Positions 27,157-36,057 of a stretch of 64,000 nucleotides of DNA are shown here, piece after piece. The stretch comes from Pleomorphomonas sp. JP5 (GTDB lineage Bacteria; Pseudomonadota; Alphaproteobacteria; Rhizobiales; Pleomorphomonadaceae), in contig NZ_JAMDLI010000007.1 of NCBI RefSeq assembly GCF_023721815.1, forward strand, positions 425,237 to 489,236, read 5' to 3'. Position numbers and translations under genes: made by a program. Position 1 is the stretch's first letter, and every line of letters starts with the position of its first letter. A model generated the notes under the pieces. It saw only the letters and a program-made list of their open reading frames with translations, searched no databases and had not been told where the DNA came from.

Positions 27157-27524
27157 GCTCCAGGGAAGCGCGCGCTCTCAGGGCGCGATCAGTCCCCACA
27201 CTCCTCTGCGCCGCGCCGATGGATTCTCCATGACGTTTGCGAGACAGGCCGATGACGCGCCTCTCGCAAAACTCAAATGCATAAAGCGCGCCACCCACTC
27301 GCCTTCCCCGGACAACCAACCTAGACCAAAGTCTAAGGCCTTCATCTTCAAGGCAGAATCGGCGTGCCGCCAGTCGGACGTTGGCGAGGTATAGTCTCAA
27401 GGACGTGCCTTCAAGCCCGTCGAAGGGCGTAGCGCATGCGCGCTAGTCTTGATCGGGCGCCATCGCCGGCGACCCGCTGGCGCCGGTCTGCTGGCTTTGT
27501 GGGCAGCCAGCGGCAGCTATTCGA
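27157..27524. other. 368-base intergenic region with a 14-base inverted repeat
   Basis: No gene is supported. The notable element is TAGAC-CAAA-GTCTA at 27322-27335, a perfect inverted repeat about 230 bases upstream of the phosphatase-like gene; it may be an operator for an unknown regulator. Confidence 0.4.
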
Positions 27525-27677
27525 TCAGGATGTCGGTGCTTCCAGAGAAGCAGTCGTTTCCACAACCGTGCTCATCGATGCGGCGCTTTTCACGGCGGCG
27601 TACTCGGCAAGGGCGGCGAGAGCCTGGGCAAAGACGGCGGCGAAGACGAGGCTGACGAGGAGTTTACGGGCGAACAT
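27525..27677 (-). CDS. possible small membrane or exported peptide, 50 residues
   Basis: A short frame from the ATG at 27677 gives a basic start and a hydrophobic stretch (KLLVSLVFAAVFAQALAALA), then a polar, Thr/Ser-rich tail. The profile fits a signal peptide or single membrane helix. The ribosome site is weak (AAAG close to the start) and no homologue is recognised. It lies downstream of the sdh terminator, so it would need its own promoter. It may not be a gene. Confidence 0.28.
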   Translation of the reverse strand: MFARKLLVSLVFAAVFAQALAALAEYAAVKSAASMSTVVETTASLEAPTS

Positions 27678-27808
27678 TTCTTTGGCTTTCAGCAGCGCCG
27701 GAAAGCCCAGCGCCGACTGGGATATAAGCCATCGGAAGCCGTCTTTATTGAGGTGGAAAAAGGACGGAAGCCGGTCGCGGGCAAGGTGTTGTGGCGGCAA
27801 GGCGCACA

Positions 27809-27845
27809 AAAAAGGCGGCACCGAATCACCTCGGGCCGCCTTTTT
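27809..27845 (-). terminator. rho-independent terminator of sdhCDAB
   Basis: On the minus strand AAAAAGGCGGC, a 15-base loop and GCCGCCTTTTT form a stem ending in a run of six T, 23 bases past the sdhB stop. The matching A-run makes it workable in the other direction too. Confidence 0.85.
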
Positions 27846-27867
27846 CATCGAACGAGGGAAATGACCG

Positions 27868-28647
27868 TCAGATCTGCCGCTCGACCATCATCTTCTTGAT
27901 CTCGGCAATGGCCTTGGCCGGGTTGAGGCCCTTCGGGCAGGTCTGGGCGCAGTTCATGATGGTGTGGCAGCGGTAGAGGCGGAACGGGTCCTCGAGGTTG
28001 TCGAGTCGCTCGCCGGTCGCCTCGTCGCGGCTGTCGATCAGCCAGCGGTAGGCCTGCAGCAGGATCGCCGGACCGAGGTAGCGGTCTCCGTTCCACCAGT
28101 AGCTCGGGCAGGACGTCGAGCAACAGGCGCAGAGAATGCACTCGTAGAGGCCGTCGAGCTTCTGGCGGTCGTCATGGCTCTGCAGCCACTCGGTCTCCGG
28201 CGTCGGCGAAGAGGTGTGCAGCCACGGCTCGATCGACTTGTGCTGGGCGTAGAAGTGGGTGAGGTCGGGCACCAGGTCCTTCACCACGTTCATGTGCGGC
28301 AGCGGATAGACCTTGATGGGGCCGGAAATCTCTTCCATGCCCTTGGTGCAGGCCAGCGTGTTCATGCCGTCGATGTTCATGGCGCAGGAGCCGCAGATGC
28401 CCTCGCGGCAGGAGCGGCGCAGCGCCAGCGTCGGATCGACCTTGTTCTTGATCCACAAGAGCGCGTCGAGCACCATCGGCCCGCAATCGTCGACATCGAC
28501 GAAGAAGGTGTCGAGCCGCGGATTGCGCCCATCCTCCGGGTCCCAGCGGTAGATGCGGAACTCGCGAACGCGCGCGGCGCCCTCCGGCTTCGGCCAGACC
28601 TTGCCAGCCTTGATCTTCGAGTTCTTCGGCAGCGTGAGCTGAACCAT
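27868..28647 (-). CDS. sdhB: succinate dehydrogenase iron-sulfur subunit
   Basis: A 259-residue electron-transfer subunit of complex II, on the cytoplasmic face of the inner membrane. The N-terminal [2Fe-2S] domain has CREGICGSC...LAC, and the C-terminal domain has [11 protein letters not shown] and [14 protein letters not shown] for the [4Fe-4S] and [3Fe-4S] clusters. Length and motif order are standard. It is the last gene of sdhCDAB, 61 bases after sdhA, and is followed by a strong terminator. Confidence 0.97.
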   Translation of the reverse strand: MVQLTLPKNSKIKAGKVWPKPEGAARVREFRIYRWDPEDGRNPRLDTFFVDVDDCGPMVLDALLWIKNKVDPTLALRRSCREGICGSCAMNIDGMNTLACTKGMEEISGPIKVYPLPHMNVVKDLVPDLTHFYAQHKSIEPWLHTSSPTPETEWLQSHDDRQKLDGLYECILCACCSTSCPSYWWNGDRYLGPAILLQAYRWLIDSRDEATGERLDNLEDPFRLYRCHTIMNCAQTCPKGLNPAKAIAEIKKMMVERQI

Positions 28648-28708
28648 GGAATTGTTTCCTCGAAAGCTTTCGTTGGCCGATCGACGTTTGTGTCGAGGCA
28701 GTTGACGC

Positions 28709-30550
28709 TCAGTACACGCGCGCCTTCGGCTGGATGTAGTCGATCTCGGAGGTCATCGTGTAGGTATGCACCGGCCGGTAATCGAGACCGACGGTGCGAG
28801 CGCCGGCGTCGATGGAAGCCAGCGTGTGCTTCATCCACTCACCGTCGTCGCGGTTGGGATAGTCCTCGCGGGCATGGGCGCCACGGCTTTCCTTGCGATT
28901 GGCAGCGCCTTCCATGGTGACCACGGCTTGCAGAATCAGGTTCTCGTATTCGAGCGCTTCGGTGAGATCGGTATTCCAGATCAGCGAGCGATCGGTGGTC
29001 TTGAGGTCGTCGCCGGCCGCCCAGCAGTCGTGGATCAGCTTGACGCCCTCTTCCAGCACTTCGCCGGTGCGGAACACGGCGCAGTTGGACTGCATGGTCT
29101 TCTGCATCGACAGCCGGAGCTCAGCCGTCGGCGTCGAGCCTGAGGCATGGCGCACGCGGTCGAGCCGCTCCAGGGCATAGAGGCCGGCGTCCTTGGGCAG
29201 GTCGGCGATGCGGGCGCCCTTGTCTATGGTCTCGGCGCAGCGGTGGCCGACGGCGCGGCCGAACACCACGAGGTCGATCAGCGAGTTGGAGCCGAGGCGG
29301 TTGGCGCCGTGCACCGACACGCAGGCGGCCTCACCAACGGCCATCAGGCCCGGCACGATCCGGTCGGGATCGCCATCGATCTTGGCGAGCACCTCGCCGT
29401 GGTAGTTCGTGGGAATACCGCCCATGTTGTAGTGGACGGTCGGCAGCACCGGAATCGGCTCGCGCGTCACGTCGACGCCGGCGAAGATCTTGGCGCTTTC
29501 CGAGATGCCCGGCAGGCGCTCGGCGAGGATCGCCGGGTCGAGATGGTCGAGGTGCAGGTAGATGTGGTCCTTGAGCTTGCCGACGCCGCGTCCCTCGCGG
29601 ATTTCCATGGTCATGGAGCGGGAGACGACGTCGCGGCTGGCAAGGTCCTTGGCCGACGGCGCGTAGCGCTCCATGAAGCGCTCGCCTTCGGAGTTGGTGA
29701 GATAGCCGCCTTCGCCGCGCGAGCCCTCGGTAATCAGGCAGCCAGCGCCATAGATGCCGGTCGGGTGGAACTGCACGAACTCCATGTCCTGCAAGGCCAG
29801 ACCGGCGCGCAGCACCATGGCGTTGCCGTCGCCGGTGCAGGTGTGGGCCGACGTGCAGGAGAAATAGGCGCGGCCGTAACCGCCGGTCGCCAACACCGTC
29901 TTGTGGGCGCGAAAGCGGTGGATCGAGCCGGTCTCCATGTCGAGCGCGACCACGCCACGGCAGGCGCCATTCTCCATGATCAGGTCGATGGCGAAGTATT
30001 CGATGAAGAACTCAGCCGAATGCCGGAGCGCCTGGCCGTACATGGTGTGCAGCATGGCGTGACCGGTGCGGTCGGCGGCGGCGCAAGTGCGCTGGGCGAT
30101 GCCCTCGCCGAAGTTGGTCGTCATGCCGCCGAACGGCCGCTGGTAGATCTTGCCTTCCTCGGTGCGGGAGAAGGGCACGCCCCAGTGCTCGAGCTCGTAG
30201 ACGGCGGCCGGCGCGTTGCGTACCAGATATTCGATGGCATCCTGATCGCCCAGCCAGTCCGACCCCTTGACGGTGTCGTACATGTGCCAGCGCCAGTCGT
30301 CCGGCCCCATGTTGCCGAGCGAGGCGGCAACGCCGCCCTGGGCGGCCACGGTGTGCGAGCGGGTGGGAAACACCTTGGTGATGCAGGCGGTGGAGAGGCC
30401 TGCCTCCGAGGCGCCGACGACGGCCCGGAGACCGGCGCCGCCGGCGCCCACCACCACCACGTCGAAGGTGTGGTCGATGAACTGATAGGCGCGGCCGCCG
30501 ACGTTGAAGGCGGTCTGCTTGCCGCCGGCATTCTCTGAGGCAACGGCCAT
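28709..30550 (-). CDS. sdhA: succinate dehydrogenase flavoprotein subunit
   Basis: A 613-residue catalytic subunit that oxidises succinate to fumarate. The dinucleotide-binding [11 protein letters not shown] near the N-terminus and the FAD-attachment motif [11 protein letters not shown] (covalent His) are present. The substrate-site sequence [17 protein letters not shown] and the C-terminal HPxDY-like end region (KHTLASID...YRPVHTYTM) match SdhA. It starts 2 bases after sdhD, so the genes are tightly coupled. It supplies fumarate to the same pool used by aspartase and fumarase elsewhere in the window. Confidence 0.97.
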   Translation of the reverse strand: MAVASENAGGKQTAFNVGGRAYQFIDHTFDVVVVGAGGAGLRAVVGASEAGLSTACITKVFPTRSHTVAAQGGVAASLGNMGPDDWRWHMYDTVKGSDWLGDQDAIEYLVRNAPAAVYELEHWGVPFSRTEEGKIYQRPFGGMTTNFGEGIAQRTCAAADRTGHAMLHTMYGQALRHSAEFFIEYFAIDLIMENGACRGVVALDMETGSIHRFRAHKTVLATGGYGRAYFSCTSAHTCTGDGNAMVLRAGLALQDMEFVQFHPTGIYGAGCLITEGSRGEGGYLTNSEGERFMERYAPSAKDLASRDVVSRSMTMEIREGRGVGKLKDHIYLHLDHLDPAILAERLPGISESAKIFAGVDVTREPIPVLPTVHYNMGGIPTNYHGEVLAKIDGDPDRIVPGLMAVGEAACVSVHGANRLGSNSLIDLVVFGRAVGHRCAETIDKGARIADLPKDAGLYALERLDRVRHASGSTPTAELRLSMQKTMQSNCAVFRTGEVLEEGVKLIHDCWAAGDDLKTTDRSLIWNTDLTEALEYENLILQAVVTMEGAANRKESRGAHAREDYPNRDDGEWMKHTLASIDAGARTVGLDYRPVHTYTMTSEIDYIQPKARVY

Positions 30551-30552
30551 GA

Positions 30553-30945
30553 TCAGGCTCCGAAGGTGATCTTGATGAGCGCTACGGCCGAGGCAATGCC
30601 GACCAGCGCCGAGAAGAAGGAGTTGGCCATCAGCGCCAGCACGCGCAGCATCGGCTGGTTGACGTAGTCCTCGATGATGACCTGCATGCCGATCTTCATG
30701 TGCCAGACGCTGACGCCCAGGAAGGCGAGCATCAGGACGGCGACGAAGGGGTTGCCGAGCGTGGCGATCACCGTGGGATAGTCGTCGCCTTGCAGCTTGA
30801 CGAGCAGCACCACGTAGACGAGCGACAGAAGCAGGGCCGCGACACCGGTCACCCGCTGTTGCCAGAAGTGCGTCGTGCCTGACTTGCCCGAGCCGAAGCC
30901 ACGGGCCTGCTTCAGCGGTGTCTGGAAGCGAAAGGACTTGCTCAT
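30553..30945 (-). CDS. sdhD: succinate dehydrogenase membrane anchor subunit
   Basis: A 130-residue integral membrane protein with three hydrophobic helices. [15 protein letters not shown] starts the first, and [14 protein letters not shown] carries the likely haem-ligating His and the quinone-site region, as in alphaproteobacterial SdhD. The ATG at 30945 is chosen over an upstream TTG because GAGG is 6-7 bases ahead. It lies between sdhC and sdhA in the usual order. Confidence 0.93.
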   Translation of the reverse strand: MSKSFRFQTPLKQARGFGSGKSGTTHFWQQRVTGVAALLLSLVYVVLLVKLQGDDYPTVIATLGNPFVAVLMLAFLGVSVWHMKIGMQVIIEDYVNQPMLRVLALMANSFFSALVGIASAVALIKITFGA

Positions 30946-30953
30946 GGCGGGCC

Positions 30954-31352
30954 TCAAGCGAAGAGGAGGGCGGCGATGGCGACGATGCCCGTCAGCACCA
31001 CGCCGGCCACGAGGTTGAACAGGGCCAGGCGGTCGGCCGTCTTCGGGTCAAAGCCGTAGCCCAGATCCCAGATGAAATGACGAACGCCGCCGATGGCATG
31101 ATGGATCAGCGACCAGACGAGGCCCAGGAGGATCAGGCGGCCGATCCAGCTCTGATAGACGCCGTCAACGAGGGCGAACCACTCCGGTCCGCTCGCCGCC
31201 GCCACCAGCCAGACGGCGACGAACAGCGTGCCGACGTAAAGGAAGCCGCCGGTGATGCGGTGGACGATCGACATCGCCATGGTCAGGATGAAGCGAAAGA
31301 CCTGCAGGTGCGGCGAGAGCGGGCGGGAAGCCGCCAGACGGGCGTCGGCCAT
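30954..31352 (-). CDS. sdhC: succinate dehydrogenase cytochrome b556 subunit
   Basis: A 132-residue membrane subunit. [26 protein letters not shown] and [15 protein letters not shown] are hallmark SdhC motifs for quinone and haem binding; three transmembrane helices are evident. The ATG at 31352 (MADAR...RPLSPHLQ) matches the usual N-terminus. In-frame starts up to 31406 exist but would add an atypical extension. First gene of sdhCDAB; a 16-base palindrome lies 61 bases upstream. Confidence 0.92.
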   Translation of the reverse strand: MADARLAASRPLSPHLQVFRFILTMAMSIVHRITGGFLYVGTLFVAVWLVAAASGPEWFALVDGVYQSWIGRLILLGLVWSLIHHAIGGVRHFIWDLGYGFDPKTADRLALFNLVAGVVLTGIVAIAALLFA

Positions 31353-31688
31353 CGGATGAAGTTCCCTCATGAGGCGGGAGACGAGCGCTCCCTTTGGCAT
31401 GGTCACTTTACGTTGACGTTAACGTCAAGCAATAGGAAAGAGCCTGAGTCGTAAGTACCTTCTCGGAGGTGGGCCGTCAAAGCCAAATCGCCAAGGCCCC
31501 GATGCAAAACGATACAGTTCCAGTCGGCCCCGGCGGTTGCGCGCCGGAATTTTCCGGAAAATCCGGCAAAGCGGATAGACGCCAAGCCATGCCTCGACCG
31601 TGAAACGGCGAAACAAGCTACGTGTAAATACGACTAAATGCCTACGCCTCTCAAGAGGCGCGGAAGCACCGTCCCGAGCTGCGGCGGC
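31353..31688. other. 336-base region between sdhC and the hydrolase gene
   Basis: Holds the sdh promoter region with the palindrome at 31413-31428 and a short hairpin CGCCTC-TTGA-GAGGCG-type element at 31645-31660 that could end transcription of the hydrolase operon. No gene is supported in it. Confidence 0.45.
31413..31428. promoter_or_regulatory. perfect 16-base palindrome upstream of sdhC
   Basis: TTGACGTTAACGTCAA is fully self-complementary and centred about 69 bases before the sdhC start. The ACGT half-sites resemble operators of MerR-family regulators such as LiuR (from memory). The 6-base spacing excludes a standard FNR box. No MerR regulator is in the window. Confidence 0.55.
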
Positions 31689-32477
31689 TCAGGCGGGCGG
31701 AGCGGAGGATGTCTCGCCTAGGTCCAGCCAGTCGATGGCGGCCAGAAGCTCGGACCGGTAATCGCCGCCTTCCAGGCAGTGAGAGGCGTCCGGAAGCAGC
31801 CGGCAGAAGGGCGGCCTGGGTAGCCGTTTCACGAACTCATCGACATTCTCCGGCGGCGCCACGATGTCCTTGCCGCCGGCAAACACCGCCACCGGCACTC
31901 TCAGGAGGTCGATGACGGTGAAAATGTCGTGGCGAGGCCACTCGTCGAGTGCGCGTGGCACCTCGCGCTTGAGCTTGGCGATGCCGTTCGGATGATACTT
32001 CTCGCGCGCCTCGATCTGGCGGGCCCCGGAGGTGAAGGGCGACACGAGCAGCAGATGGGAGGCCTTCCCCGCATACTCACGCGCGGCAAGGCGCGCGACC
32101 GCGTAGGCCCCCATGGAGTGACCGCAGAGGGCAAGGTGGTCGCAGCTCCAACCTATGGTGGCTGCATTGACCATCGCCCAGTCGATTGTACGGCGCACGT
32201 CGCGAACGTGGTTCTCAAGCAGAAAGTCGGCCTCGCTGCCGACGCTGTCGTTCCAGGCCGAAGCGCAGCAGTTGGGGGAGACGACGACGTAGTCGCGCGC
32301 GCGATAGGCATCGATCAGCTTCTGCATGTGGGGTGCCCGGGCCGCGCCGTTGCGGCCGTGGGCGGTGATGGCAAGGCGAGGGGATCGCGTATCGGTCCGC
32401 CACAGCTCGATGCTCATGCGGGCATCGGCCGCGTCCGGATCGTCTGAGCCGCCGAGCGGGATGATGTCGGGCGTCAT
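31689..32477 (-). CDS. alpha/beta hydrolase
   Basis: A 262-residue cytoplasmic protein of the alpha/beta hydrolase superfamily. It has the nucleophile elbow GHSMGAY (Ser near 120), an acid candidate in GGKDIV and a catalytic His in DASHCLEG near the C-terminus. No signal peptide is seen. Its start overlaps the stop of the GH144-like gene by 4 bases, so it is the last gene of the ABC-GH3-GH144 operon. It may remove acyl groups from imported sugars or act on an unrelated ester; the substrate cannot be deduced. Confidence 0.8.
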   Translation of the reverse strand: MTPDIIPLGGSDDPDAADARMSIELWRTDTRSPRLAITAHGRNGAARAPHMQKLIDAYRARDYVVVSPNCCASAWNDSVGSEADFLLENHVRDVRRTIDWAMVNAATIGWSCDHLALCGHSMGAYAVARLAAREYAGKASHLLLVSPFTSGARQIEAREKYHPNGIAKLKREVPRALDEWPRHDIFTVIDLLRVPVAVFAGGKDIVAPPENVDEFVKRLPRPPFCRLLPDASHCLEGGDYRSELLAAIDWLDLGETSSAPPA

Positions 32478-33742
32478 GCCACGGCGACCTTGTCGAGGTG
32501 GGGGCTCGAGAAGCCAAGGCGGCTAAGGCCGGCCAGCACCTCCGGCGCCGACATGAACAGCGTCCAGAGAAGCGCCGAGCGGTGGTTCTCGATCATAACG
32601 ACAATAGGTCCCTGGTCGATGGCGAGGTGGCTCGAAGCCACCCAGTTCCGCCCCGGCGAGAAGGCGTCGACAAAGCCGCGCGGGCCGAACAGCCGCCCGT
32701 CCATGGCGGTGAGGAAGCCGCGCAGAGCCTCCATCGCTTCCCTGGGAACATAGGGAAACGAGGCGAGCGCCGCCGTCGGCGTGATCACGCCGGTATCGTT
32801 GGTCGCGGAGTGGGCGTTATAGCCGTCGAAAGTGTCGGATGCGGTCAACCCCCAGCAGTCCGGGCCGTAACCAGAAAATCCGCCGGGATTTGTCAGACAG
32901 TGAGCGCGGTTGATAAGCGCGTGCGCGGTATTCTGGGCGACATAGTTGGCATAGGTGTCGGAGAGGCCGCGCGGATCGAGGCCCATGAAGGAGTAGTGGG
33001 CAAAGAACAGTGGTCCGCCATAGTCGGGGCCGAGCGGCAAGGTCACGCCGCCGTAGTTCCGGCCGTTCAGGAAGTCGCGGCCCTTGGCCCACGACTGGTG
33101 ATAGGTGGAGATCGGTACGCGATGGGTTGGCGCGGCGGCGGCCAGCACGTGGGTGATCAGGCACTCGTTCCAGCCGGTGATCGCGTGATTCATGGCAAAG
33201 CCGTGAACCGGGCTCCAGTGCCAGAGCAGGGCGCCGTCAGCCCTCAGATGGTGGCTCCATTCCACCTCGCGCCACAGCCGGTCGATGCGGGCTGCAACAT
33301 CCGGCCGGGCCGGGATCAACCACTGTCGTGCCGTCAGAAGACCGGCCACCAGGAAGGATGTTTCTACGAGATCGCCGCCGTCATCCTTCTCGCCGAATGG
33401 GATGACCTTGCCGGTCTCTCCGTTCAGGAAATGCGGAAAGACGCCGTGAAACCGATCCGCCGTTTCGAGAAAGCCGACGATCCGTGCGATGCGCTCGATG
33501 ACGTCTTCGCGGACGAGAAAGCTTCGCTCGGCGCCGGCAATCAGGGCCATGATGCCGAAGCCGGTGCCGCCGGTGGTGACGGTGTCGTCGGGCGAGTAGC
33601 CGAAGGCGTCGTTGTCACGCTCGCGGGCCATGCCGCTCACCGGATGGCCATAGTCCCAGAAGTAGCTCAGTGTGGCCCGCTGCACGAGGTCCAGCAAGGC
33701 GTCGTCGCTCATGGCCGCGACGGTGGCCGGCGAGAAGTTCAT
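32474..33742 (-). CDS. glycoamylase-like (GH144-type) glycoside hydrolase
   Basis: A 422-residue protein of the 'putative glucoamylase' domain family, which includes the endo-beta-1,2-glucanases of family GH144. Visible family-like features are RATLSYFWDYGHPVSGMARERDN, TGGTGFGIMALIAGAERSF and conserved acidic/aromatic stretches such as WHWSPVHGFAMNH and GLTASDTFDGYNAH. No signal peptide is present, so it should act in the cytoplasm on imported oligosaccharides. It overlaps its GH3 neighbour by 4 bases. Rhizobiales make beta-1,2-glucans, making a beta-1,2-glucan substrate attractive, but this is inference from the family. Confidence 0.75.
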   Translation of the reverse strand: MNFSPATVAAMSDDALLDLVQRATLSYFWDYGHPVSGMARERDNDAFGYSPDDTVTTGGTGFGIMALIAGAERSFLVREDVIERIARIVGFLETADRFHGVFPHFLNGETGKVIPFGEKDDGGDLVETSFLVAGLLTARQWLIPARPDVAARIDRLWREVEWSHHLRADGALLWHWSPVHGFAMNHAITGWNECLITHVLAAAAPTHRVPISTYHQSWAKGRDFLNGRNYGGVTLPLGPDYGGPLFFAHYSFMGLDPRGLSDTYANYVAQNTAHALINRAHCLTNPGGFSGYGPDCWGLTASDTFDGYNAHSATNDTGVITPTAALASFPYVPREAMEALRGFLTAMDGRLFGPRGFVDAFSPGRNWVASSHLAIDQGPIVVMIENHRSALLWTLFMSAPEVLAGLSRLGFSSPHLDKVAVA

Positions 33743-36024
33743 GAGCGCTTTCCTTCGCGCCGCGGCTCGTTCCAGACGACGCGTACGGCTTGGGTCTCGC
33801 GAGAGTTGGGGCCGACGTGGATGTCGAATGCCCCGCCTTCCAGGCGCCGGCGAGTATCGGTGACCGTTTCCGCCACGGAGTAGTCGAGATCAGCGGCGGT
33901 GACGATGAAGCTGGCGGCTTCAGCGGCGCGGGGAGCGAGCGTCAGCTTTCGGAAGGCCTTGAGCTCCTTCACCGGTCGACTGACGCTTGCCACGGGATCG
34001 CCAATGTAGAGCTGCACCGTTTCGAGTGTGGGGCGGTCGCCGAGGTTGGTGACGGTGACGGTCACTTCGAGGCGGTCCTCGCCTGTGAGCTCCGTCCGGT
34101 CGGCGCGCGGTGGGCCGTAAGCCACCGTGCCGTAACCGAGGCCGAAACCAAAGGGATAGAGGCCATCATTCTGGGGCACGTCGTCGGGCAGGTCGACGTA
34201 GCCGGAGGTGAACTTCTGAAAGCGACCCGGTGCCGGCCGGCCGGTTGGCCGGTGAGAATAGGTGATGGGCACCTGCCCGAGGCTGTAGGGGAAGGTCGCC
34301 GGCAAGCGGCCGGAGGGCTCGGCCTTGCCGAACAGTACGTCCGCAAGCCCGTGACCGATCTCCGTCCCGCCGAACCAGGCAACGAGAAGCGCATCGGCAA
34401 GCAAGGCTTCCTCGGCGAGCACCAGCGGCCGTCCGGTCATGACGACGACGACGAGCGGCTTGCCGGTCGCCTTCATGGCGCGGAGCAGCTTCTTCTGTGG
34501 CTCGGGGATCGAAAGATCGCTGCGGGAGGAGGACTCGCCGGAATACTCGCGCGCCTCTCCGACGACGGCGATGGTGACATCGGCGCTCGACGCGGTGGCG
34601 ACAGCCTCGGCGATCATCGCTTCGGGCGACCGGACGTCGATGACGACGGACAGGTCCTTCCAGTCGTGGACGTTGAGCCGGCTGGCGAGCCAGAGTTCGT
34701 CGACGATGTTGGCCCCCTTGGCGGTGAGCACGCTCACCGCGTTGCCCACGGCCTCACGCAGTCCGTCGGCAATGGGGACGACTGTGGAGGGCGAAGCGGC
34801 CACGGCCCAGGTGCCGTTCATGTTGACGCGATCGAGCGCGAGGGGCCCGACAAGGGCGATGGTGCCGATCTTGCCGCTCTCCGGCGCCGGCAGGGGAAGG
34901 AGATTGCCCTCGTTCTTGAGGACGACCGTTGCGGCGGCCACCGCCTCGCGGGCGAGCTGCCGGTTGGGCGCGGTCAGGATGGGTTGCGCCGAGCGCCCCC
35001 AGTCGAGCCGATGGTAGGGATCGTCGAACAGGCCGAGTTTCAGCTTGGCTTCGAGTACGCGGCGGCAGGCGGCCGTTATCTCGGCCTGGGTGACGAGCCC
35101 CTTCCCGACGCTGTCCTCTAGGGTCTCGAGGTAGGTTTCCGATACCATGTCCATGTCGACGCCGGCCGTGAGGCCGAGGCGGGCGGCATCCGCTCGATCG
35201 GCCGCGACACCGTGGGCGATCAGTTCGAGGATTCCGGTGTAGTCGGCGACGACAAGGCCTTCAAAACCGAGCTTCTCGCGGAACATCTCGGTGATCACGG
35301 CGCGGTTGGCATGCATCGGCACGCCGTTCAGTGTGTTGAAGGACGCCATGATCGAACCGGCACCCGCCCGCATGCCGGCAACGAAGGGGGGGAGCACCAC
35401 GTCGTGCAGCGTGGCCGGGGAGAGATCGACAGCGTCGTAATCGCGGCCGCCCATGCCGCCGCCATAGCCGCAGAAGTGCTTGAGGCAGGCCATCACCGCG
35501 TCGGGGCGGGAGAGATCGTTGTCCTGGTAGCCTTCGACCATCGCCTCGGCGAAACGGGAGGCCAGGTAGGGGTCTTCGCCGGGGCTTTCTGCGATCCGCC
35601 CCCAGCGCGGATCGCGACAGACGTCGATCATCGGCGAGTAGACCTGGTCGATGCCGATCGACGCCGCTTCCCGCGCGGCCACGCGGGCGGTGGCGCGGAC
35701 AAGGTCCATGTCCCAGCTGGCGGCGAGCGCCAGGGGCAGGGGGAATATGGTCTTCTGGCCGTGGATGACATCCTCGGCGAACATCAGCGGGATCTTCAGG
35801 CGCGTTTCCTGTGCGAGATCCTGAAAGACGCGCACCGCCTCGGCCGATTTCACGCCGAAGATGCCACCGATGCGGCCGGTCCTGATCTTCTCGGCCACGT
35901 CGGTGTTGACGACGGTGCCGGTCAGCGTCTCCCCGCCGGGGGTGACGAGATTGAGCTGGCCGATCTTTTCCGCAAGGGTCATCCGATCAAGCAGGTCGTC
36001 GATGAAGTCCAAGTCCTTTGTCAT
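33739..36024 (-). CDS. bglX: GH3 beta-glucosidase
   Basis: A 761-residue family 3 glycoside hydrolase. The N-terminal TIM-barrel domain holds the nucleophile Asp in GLVVADYTG (near 255). A second alpha/beta domain (from about 360) has EYSGESSSRSDLS, and a C-terminal fibronectin-III-like domain begins after YPFGFGLGYG. Length and domain order match BglX, but the usual signal peptide is missing (MTKDLDFIDD start), so the enzyme is probably cytoplasmic. It would release glucose from short beta-gluco-oligosaccharides, cooperating with the GH144-like enzyme in the same operon. Confidence 0.9.
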   Translation of the reverse strand: MTKDLDFIDDLLDRMTLAEKIGQLNLVTPGGETLTGTVVNTDVAEKIRTGRIGGIFGVKSAEAVRVFQDLAQETRLKIPLMFAEDVIHGQKTIFPLPLALAASWDMDLVRATARVAAREAASIGIDQVYSPMIDVCRDPRWGRIAESPGEDPYLASRFAEAMVEGYQDNDLSRPDAVMACLKHFCGYGGGMGGRDYDAVDLSPATLHDVVLPPFVAGMRAGAGSIMASFNTLNGVPMHANRAVITEMFREKLGFEGLVVADYTGILELIAHGVAADRADAARLGLTAGVDMDMVSETYLETLEDSVGKGLVTQAEITAACRRVLEAKLKLGLFDDPYHRLDWGRSAQPILTAPNRQLAREAVAAATVVLKNEGNLLPLPAPESGKIGTIALVGPLALDRVNMNGTWAVAASPSTVVPIADGLREAVGNAVSVLTAKGANIVDELWLASRLNVHDWKDLSVVIDVRSPEAMIAEAVATASSADVTIAVVGEAREYSGESSSRSDLSIPEPQKKLLRAMKATGKPLVVVVMTGRPLVLAEEALLADALLVAWFGGTEIGHGLADVLFGKAEPSGRLPATFPYSLGQVPITYSHRPTGRPAPGRFQKFTSGYVDLPDDVPQNDGLYPFGFGLGYGTVAYGPPRADRTELTGEDRLEVTVTVTNLGDRPTLETVQLYIGDPVASVSRPVKELKAFRKLTLAPRAAEAASFIVTAADLDYSVAETVTDTRRRLEGGAFDIHVGPNSRETQAVRVVWNEPRREGKRS

Positions 36025-36057
36025 ATCCGGACGTCCGAGTTGGTCCCCGTTTCGGGG

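Noticed and set aside
26485-27255. 256-codon plus-strand frame over the phosphatase-like gene
   Set aside because: The minus strand carries the recognisable LMW-phosphatase/ArsC pattern; the plus frame has no domain.
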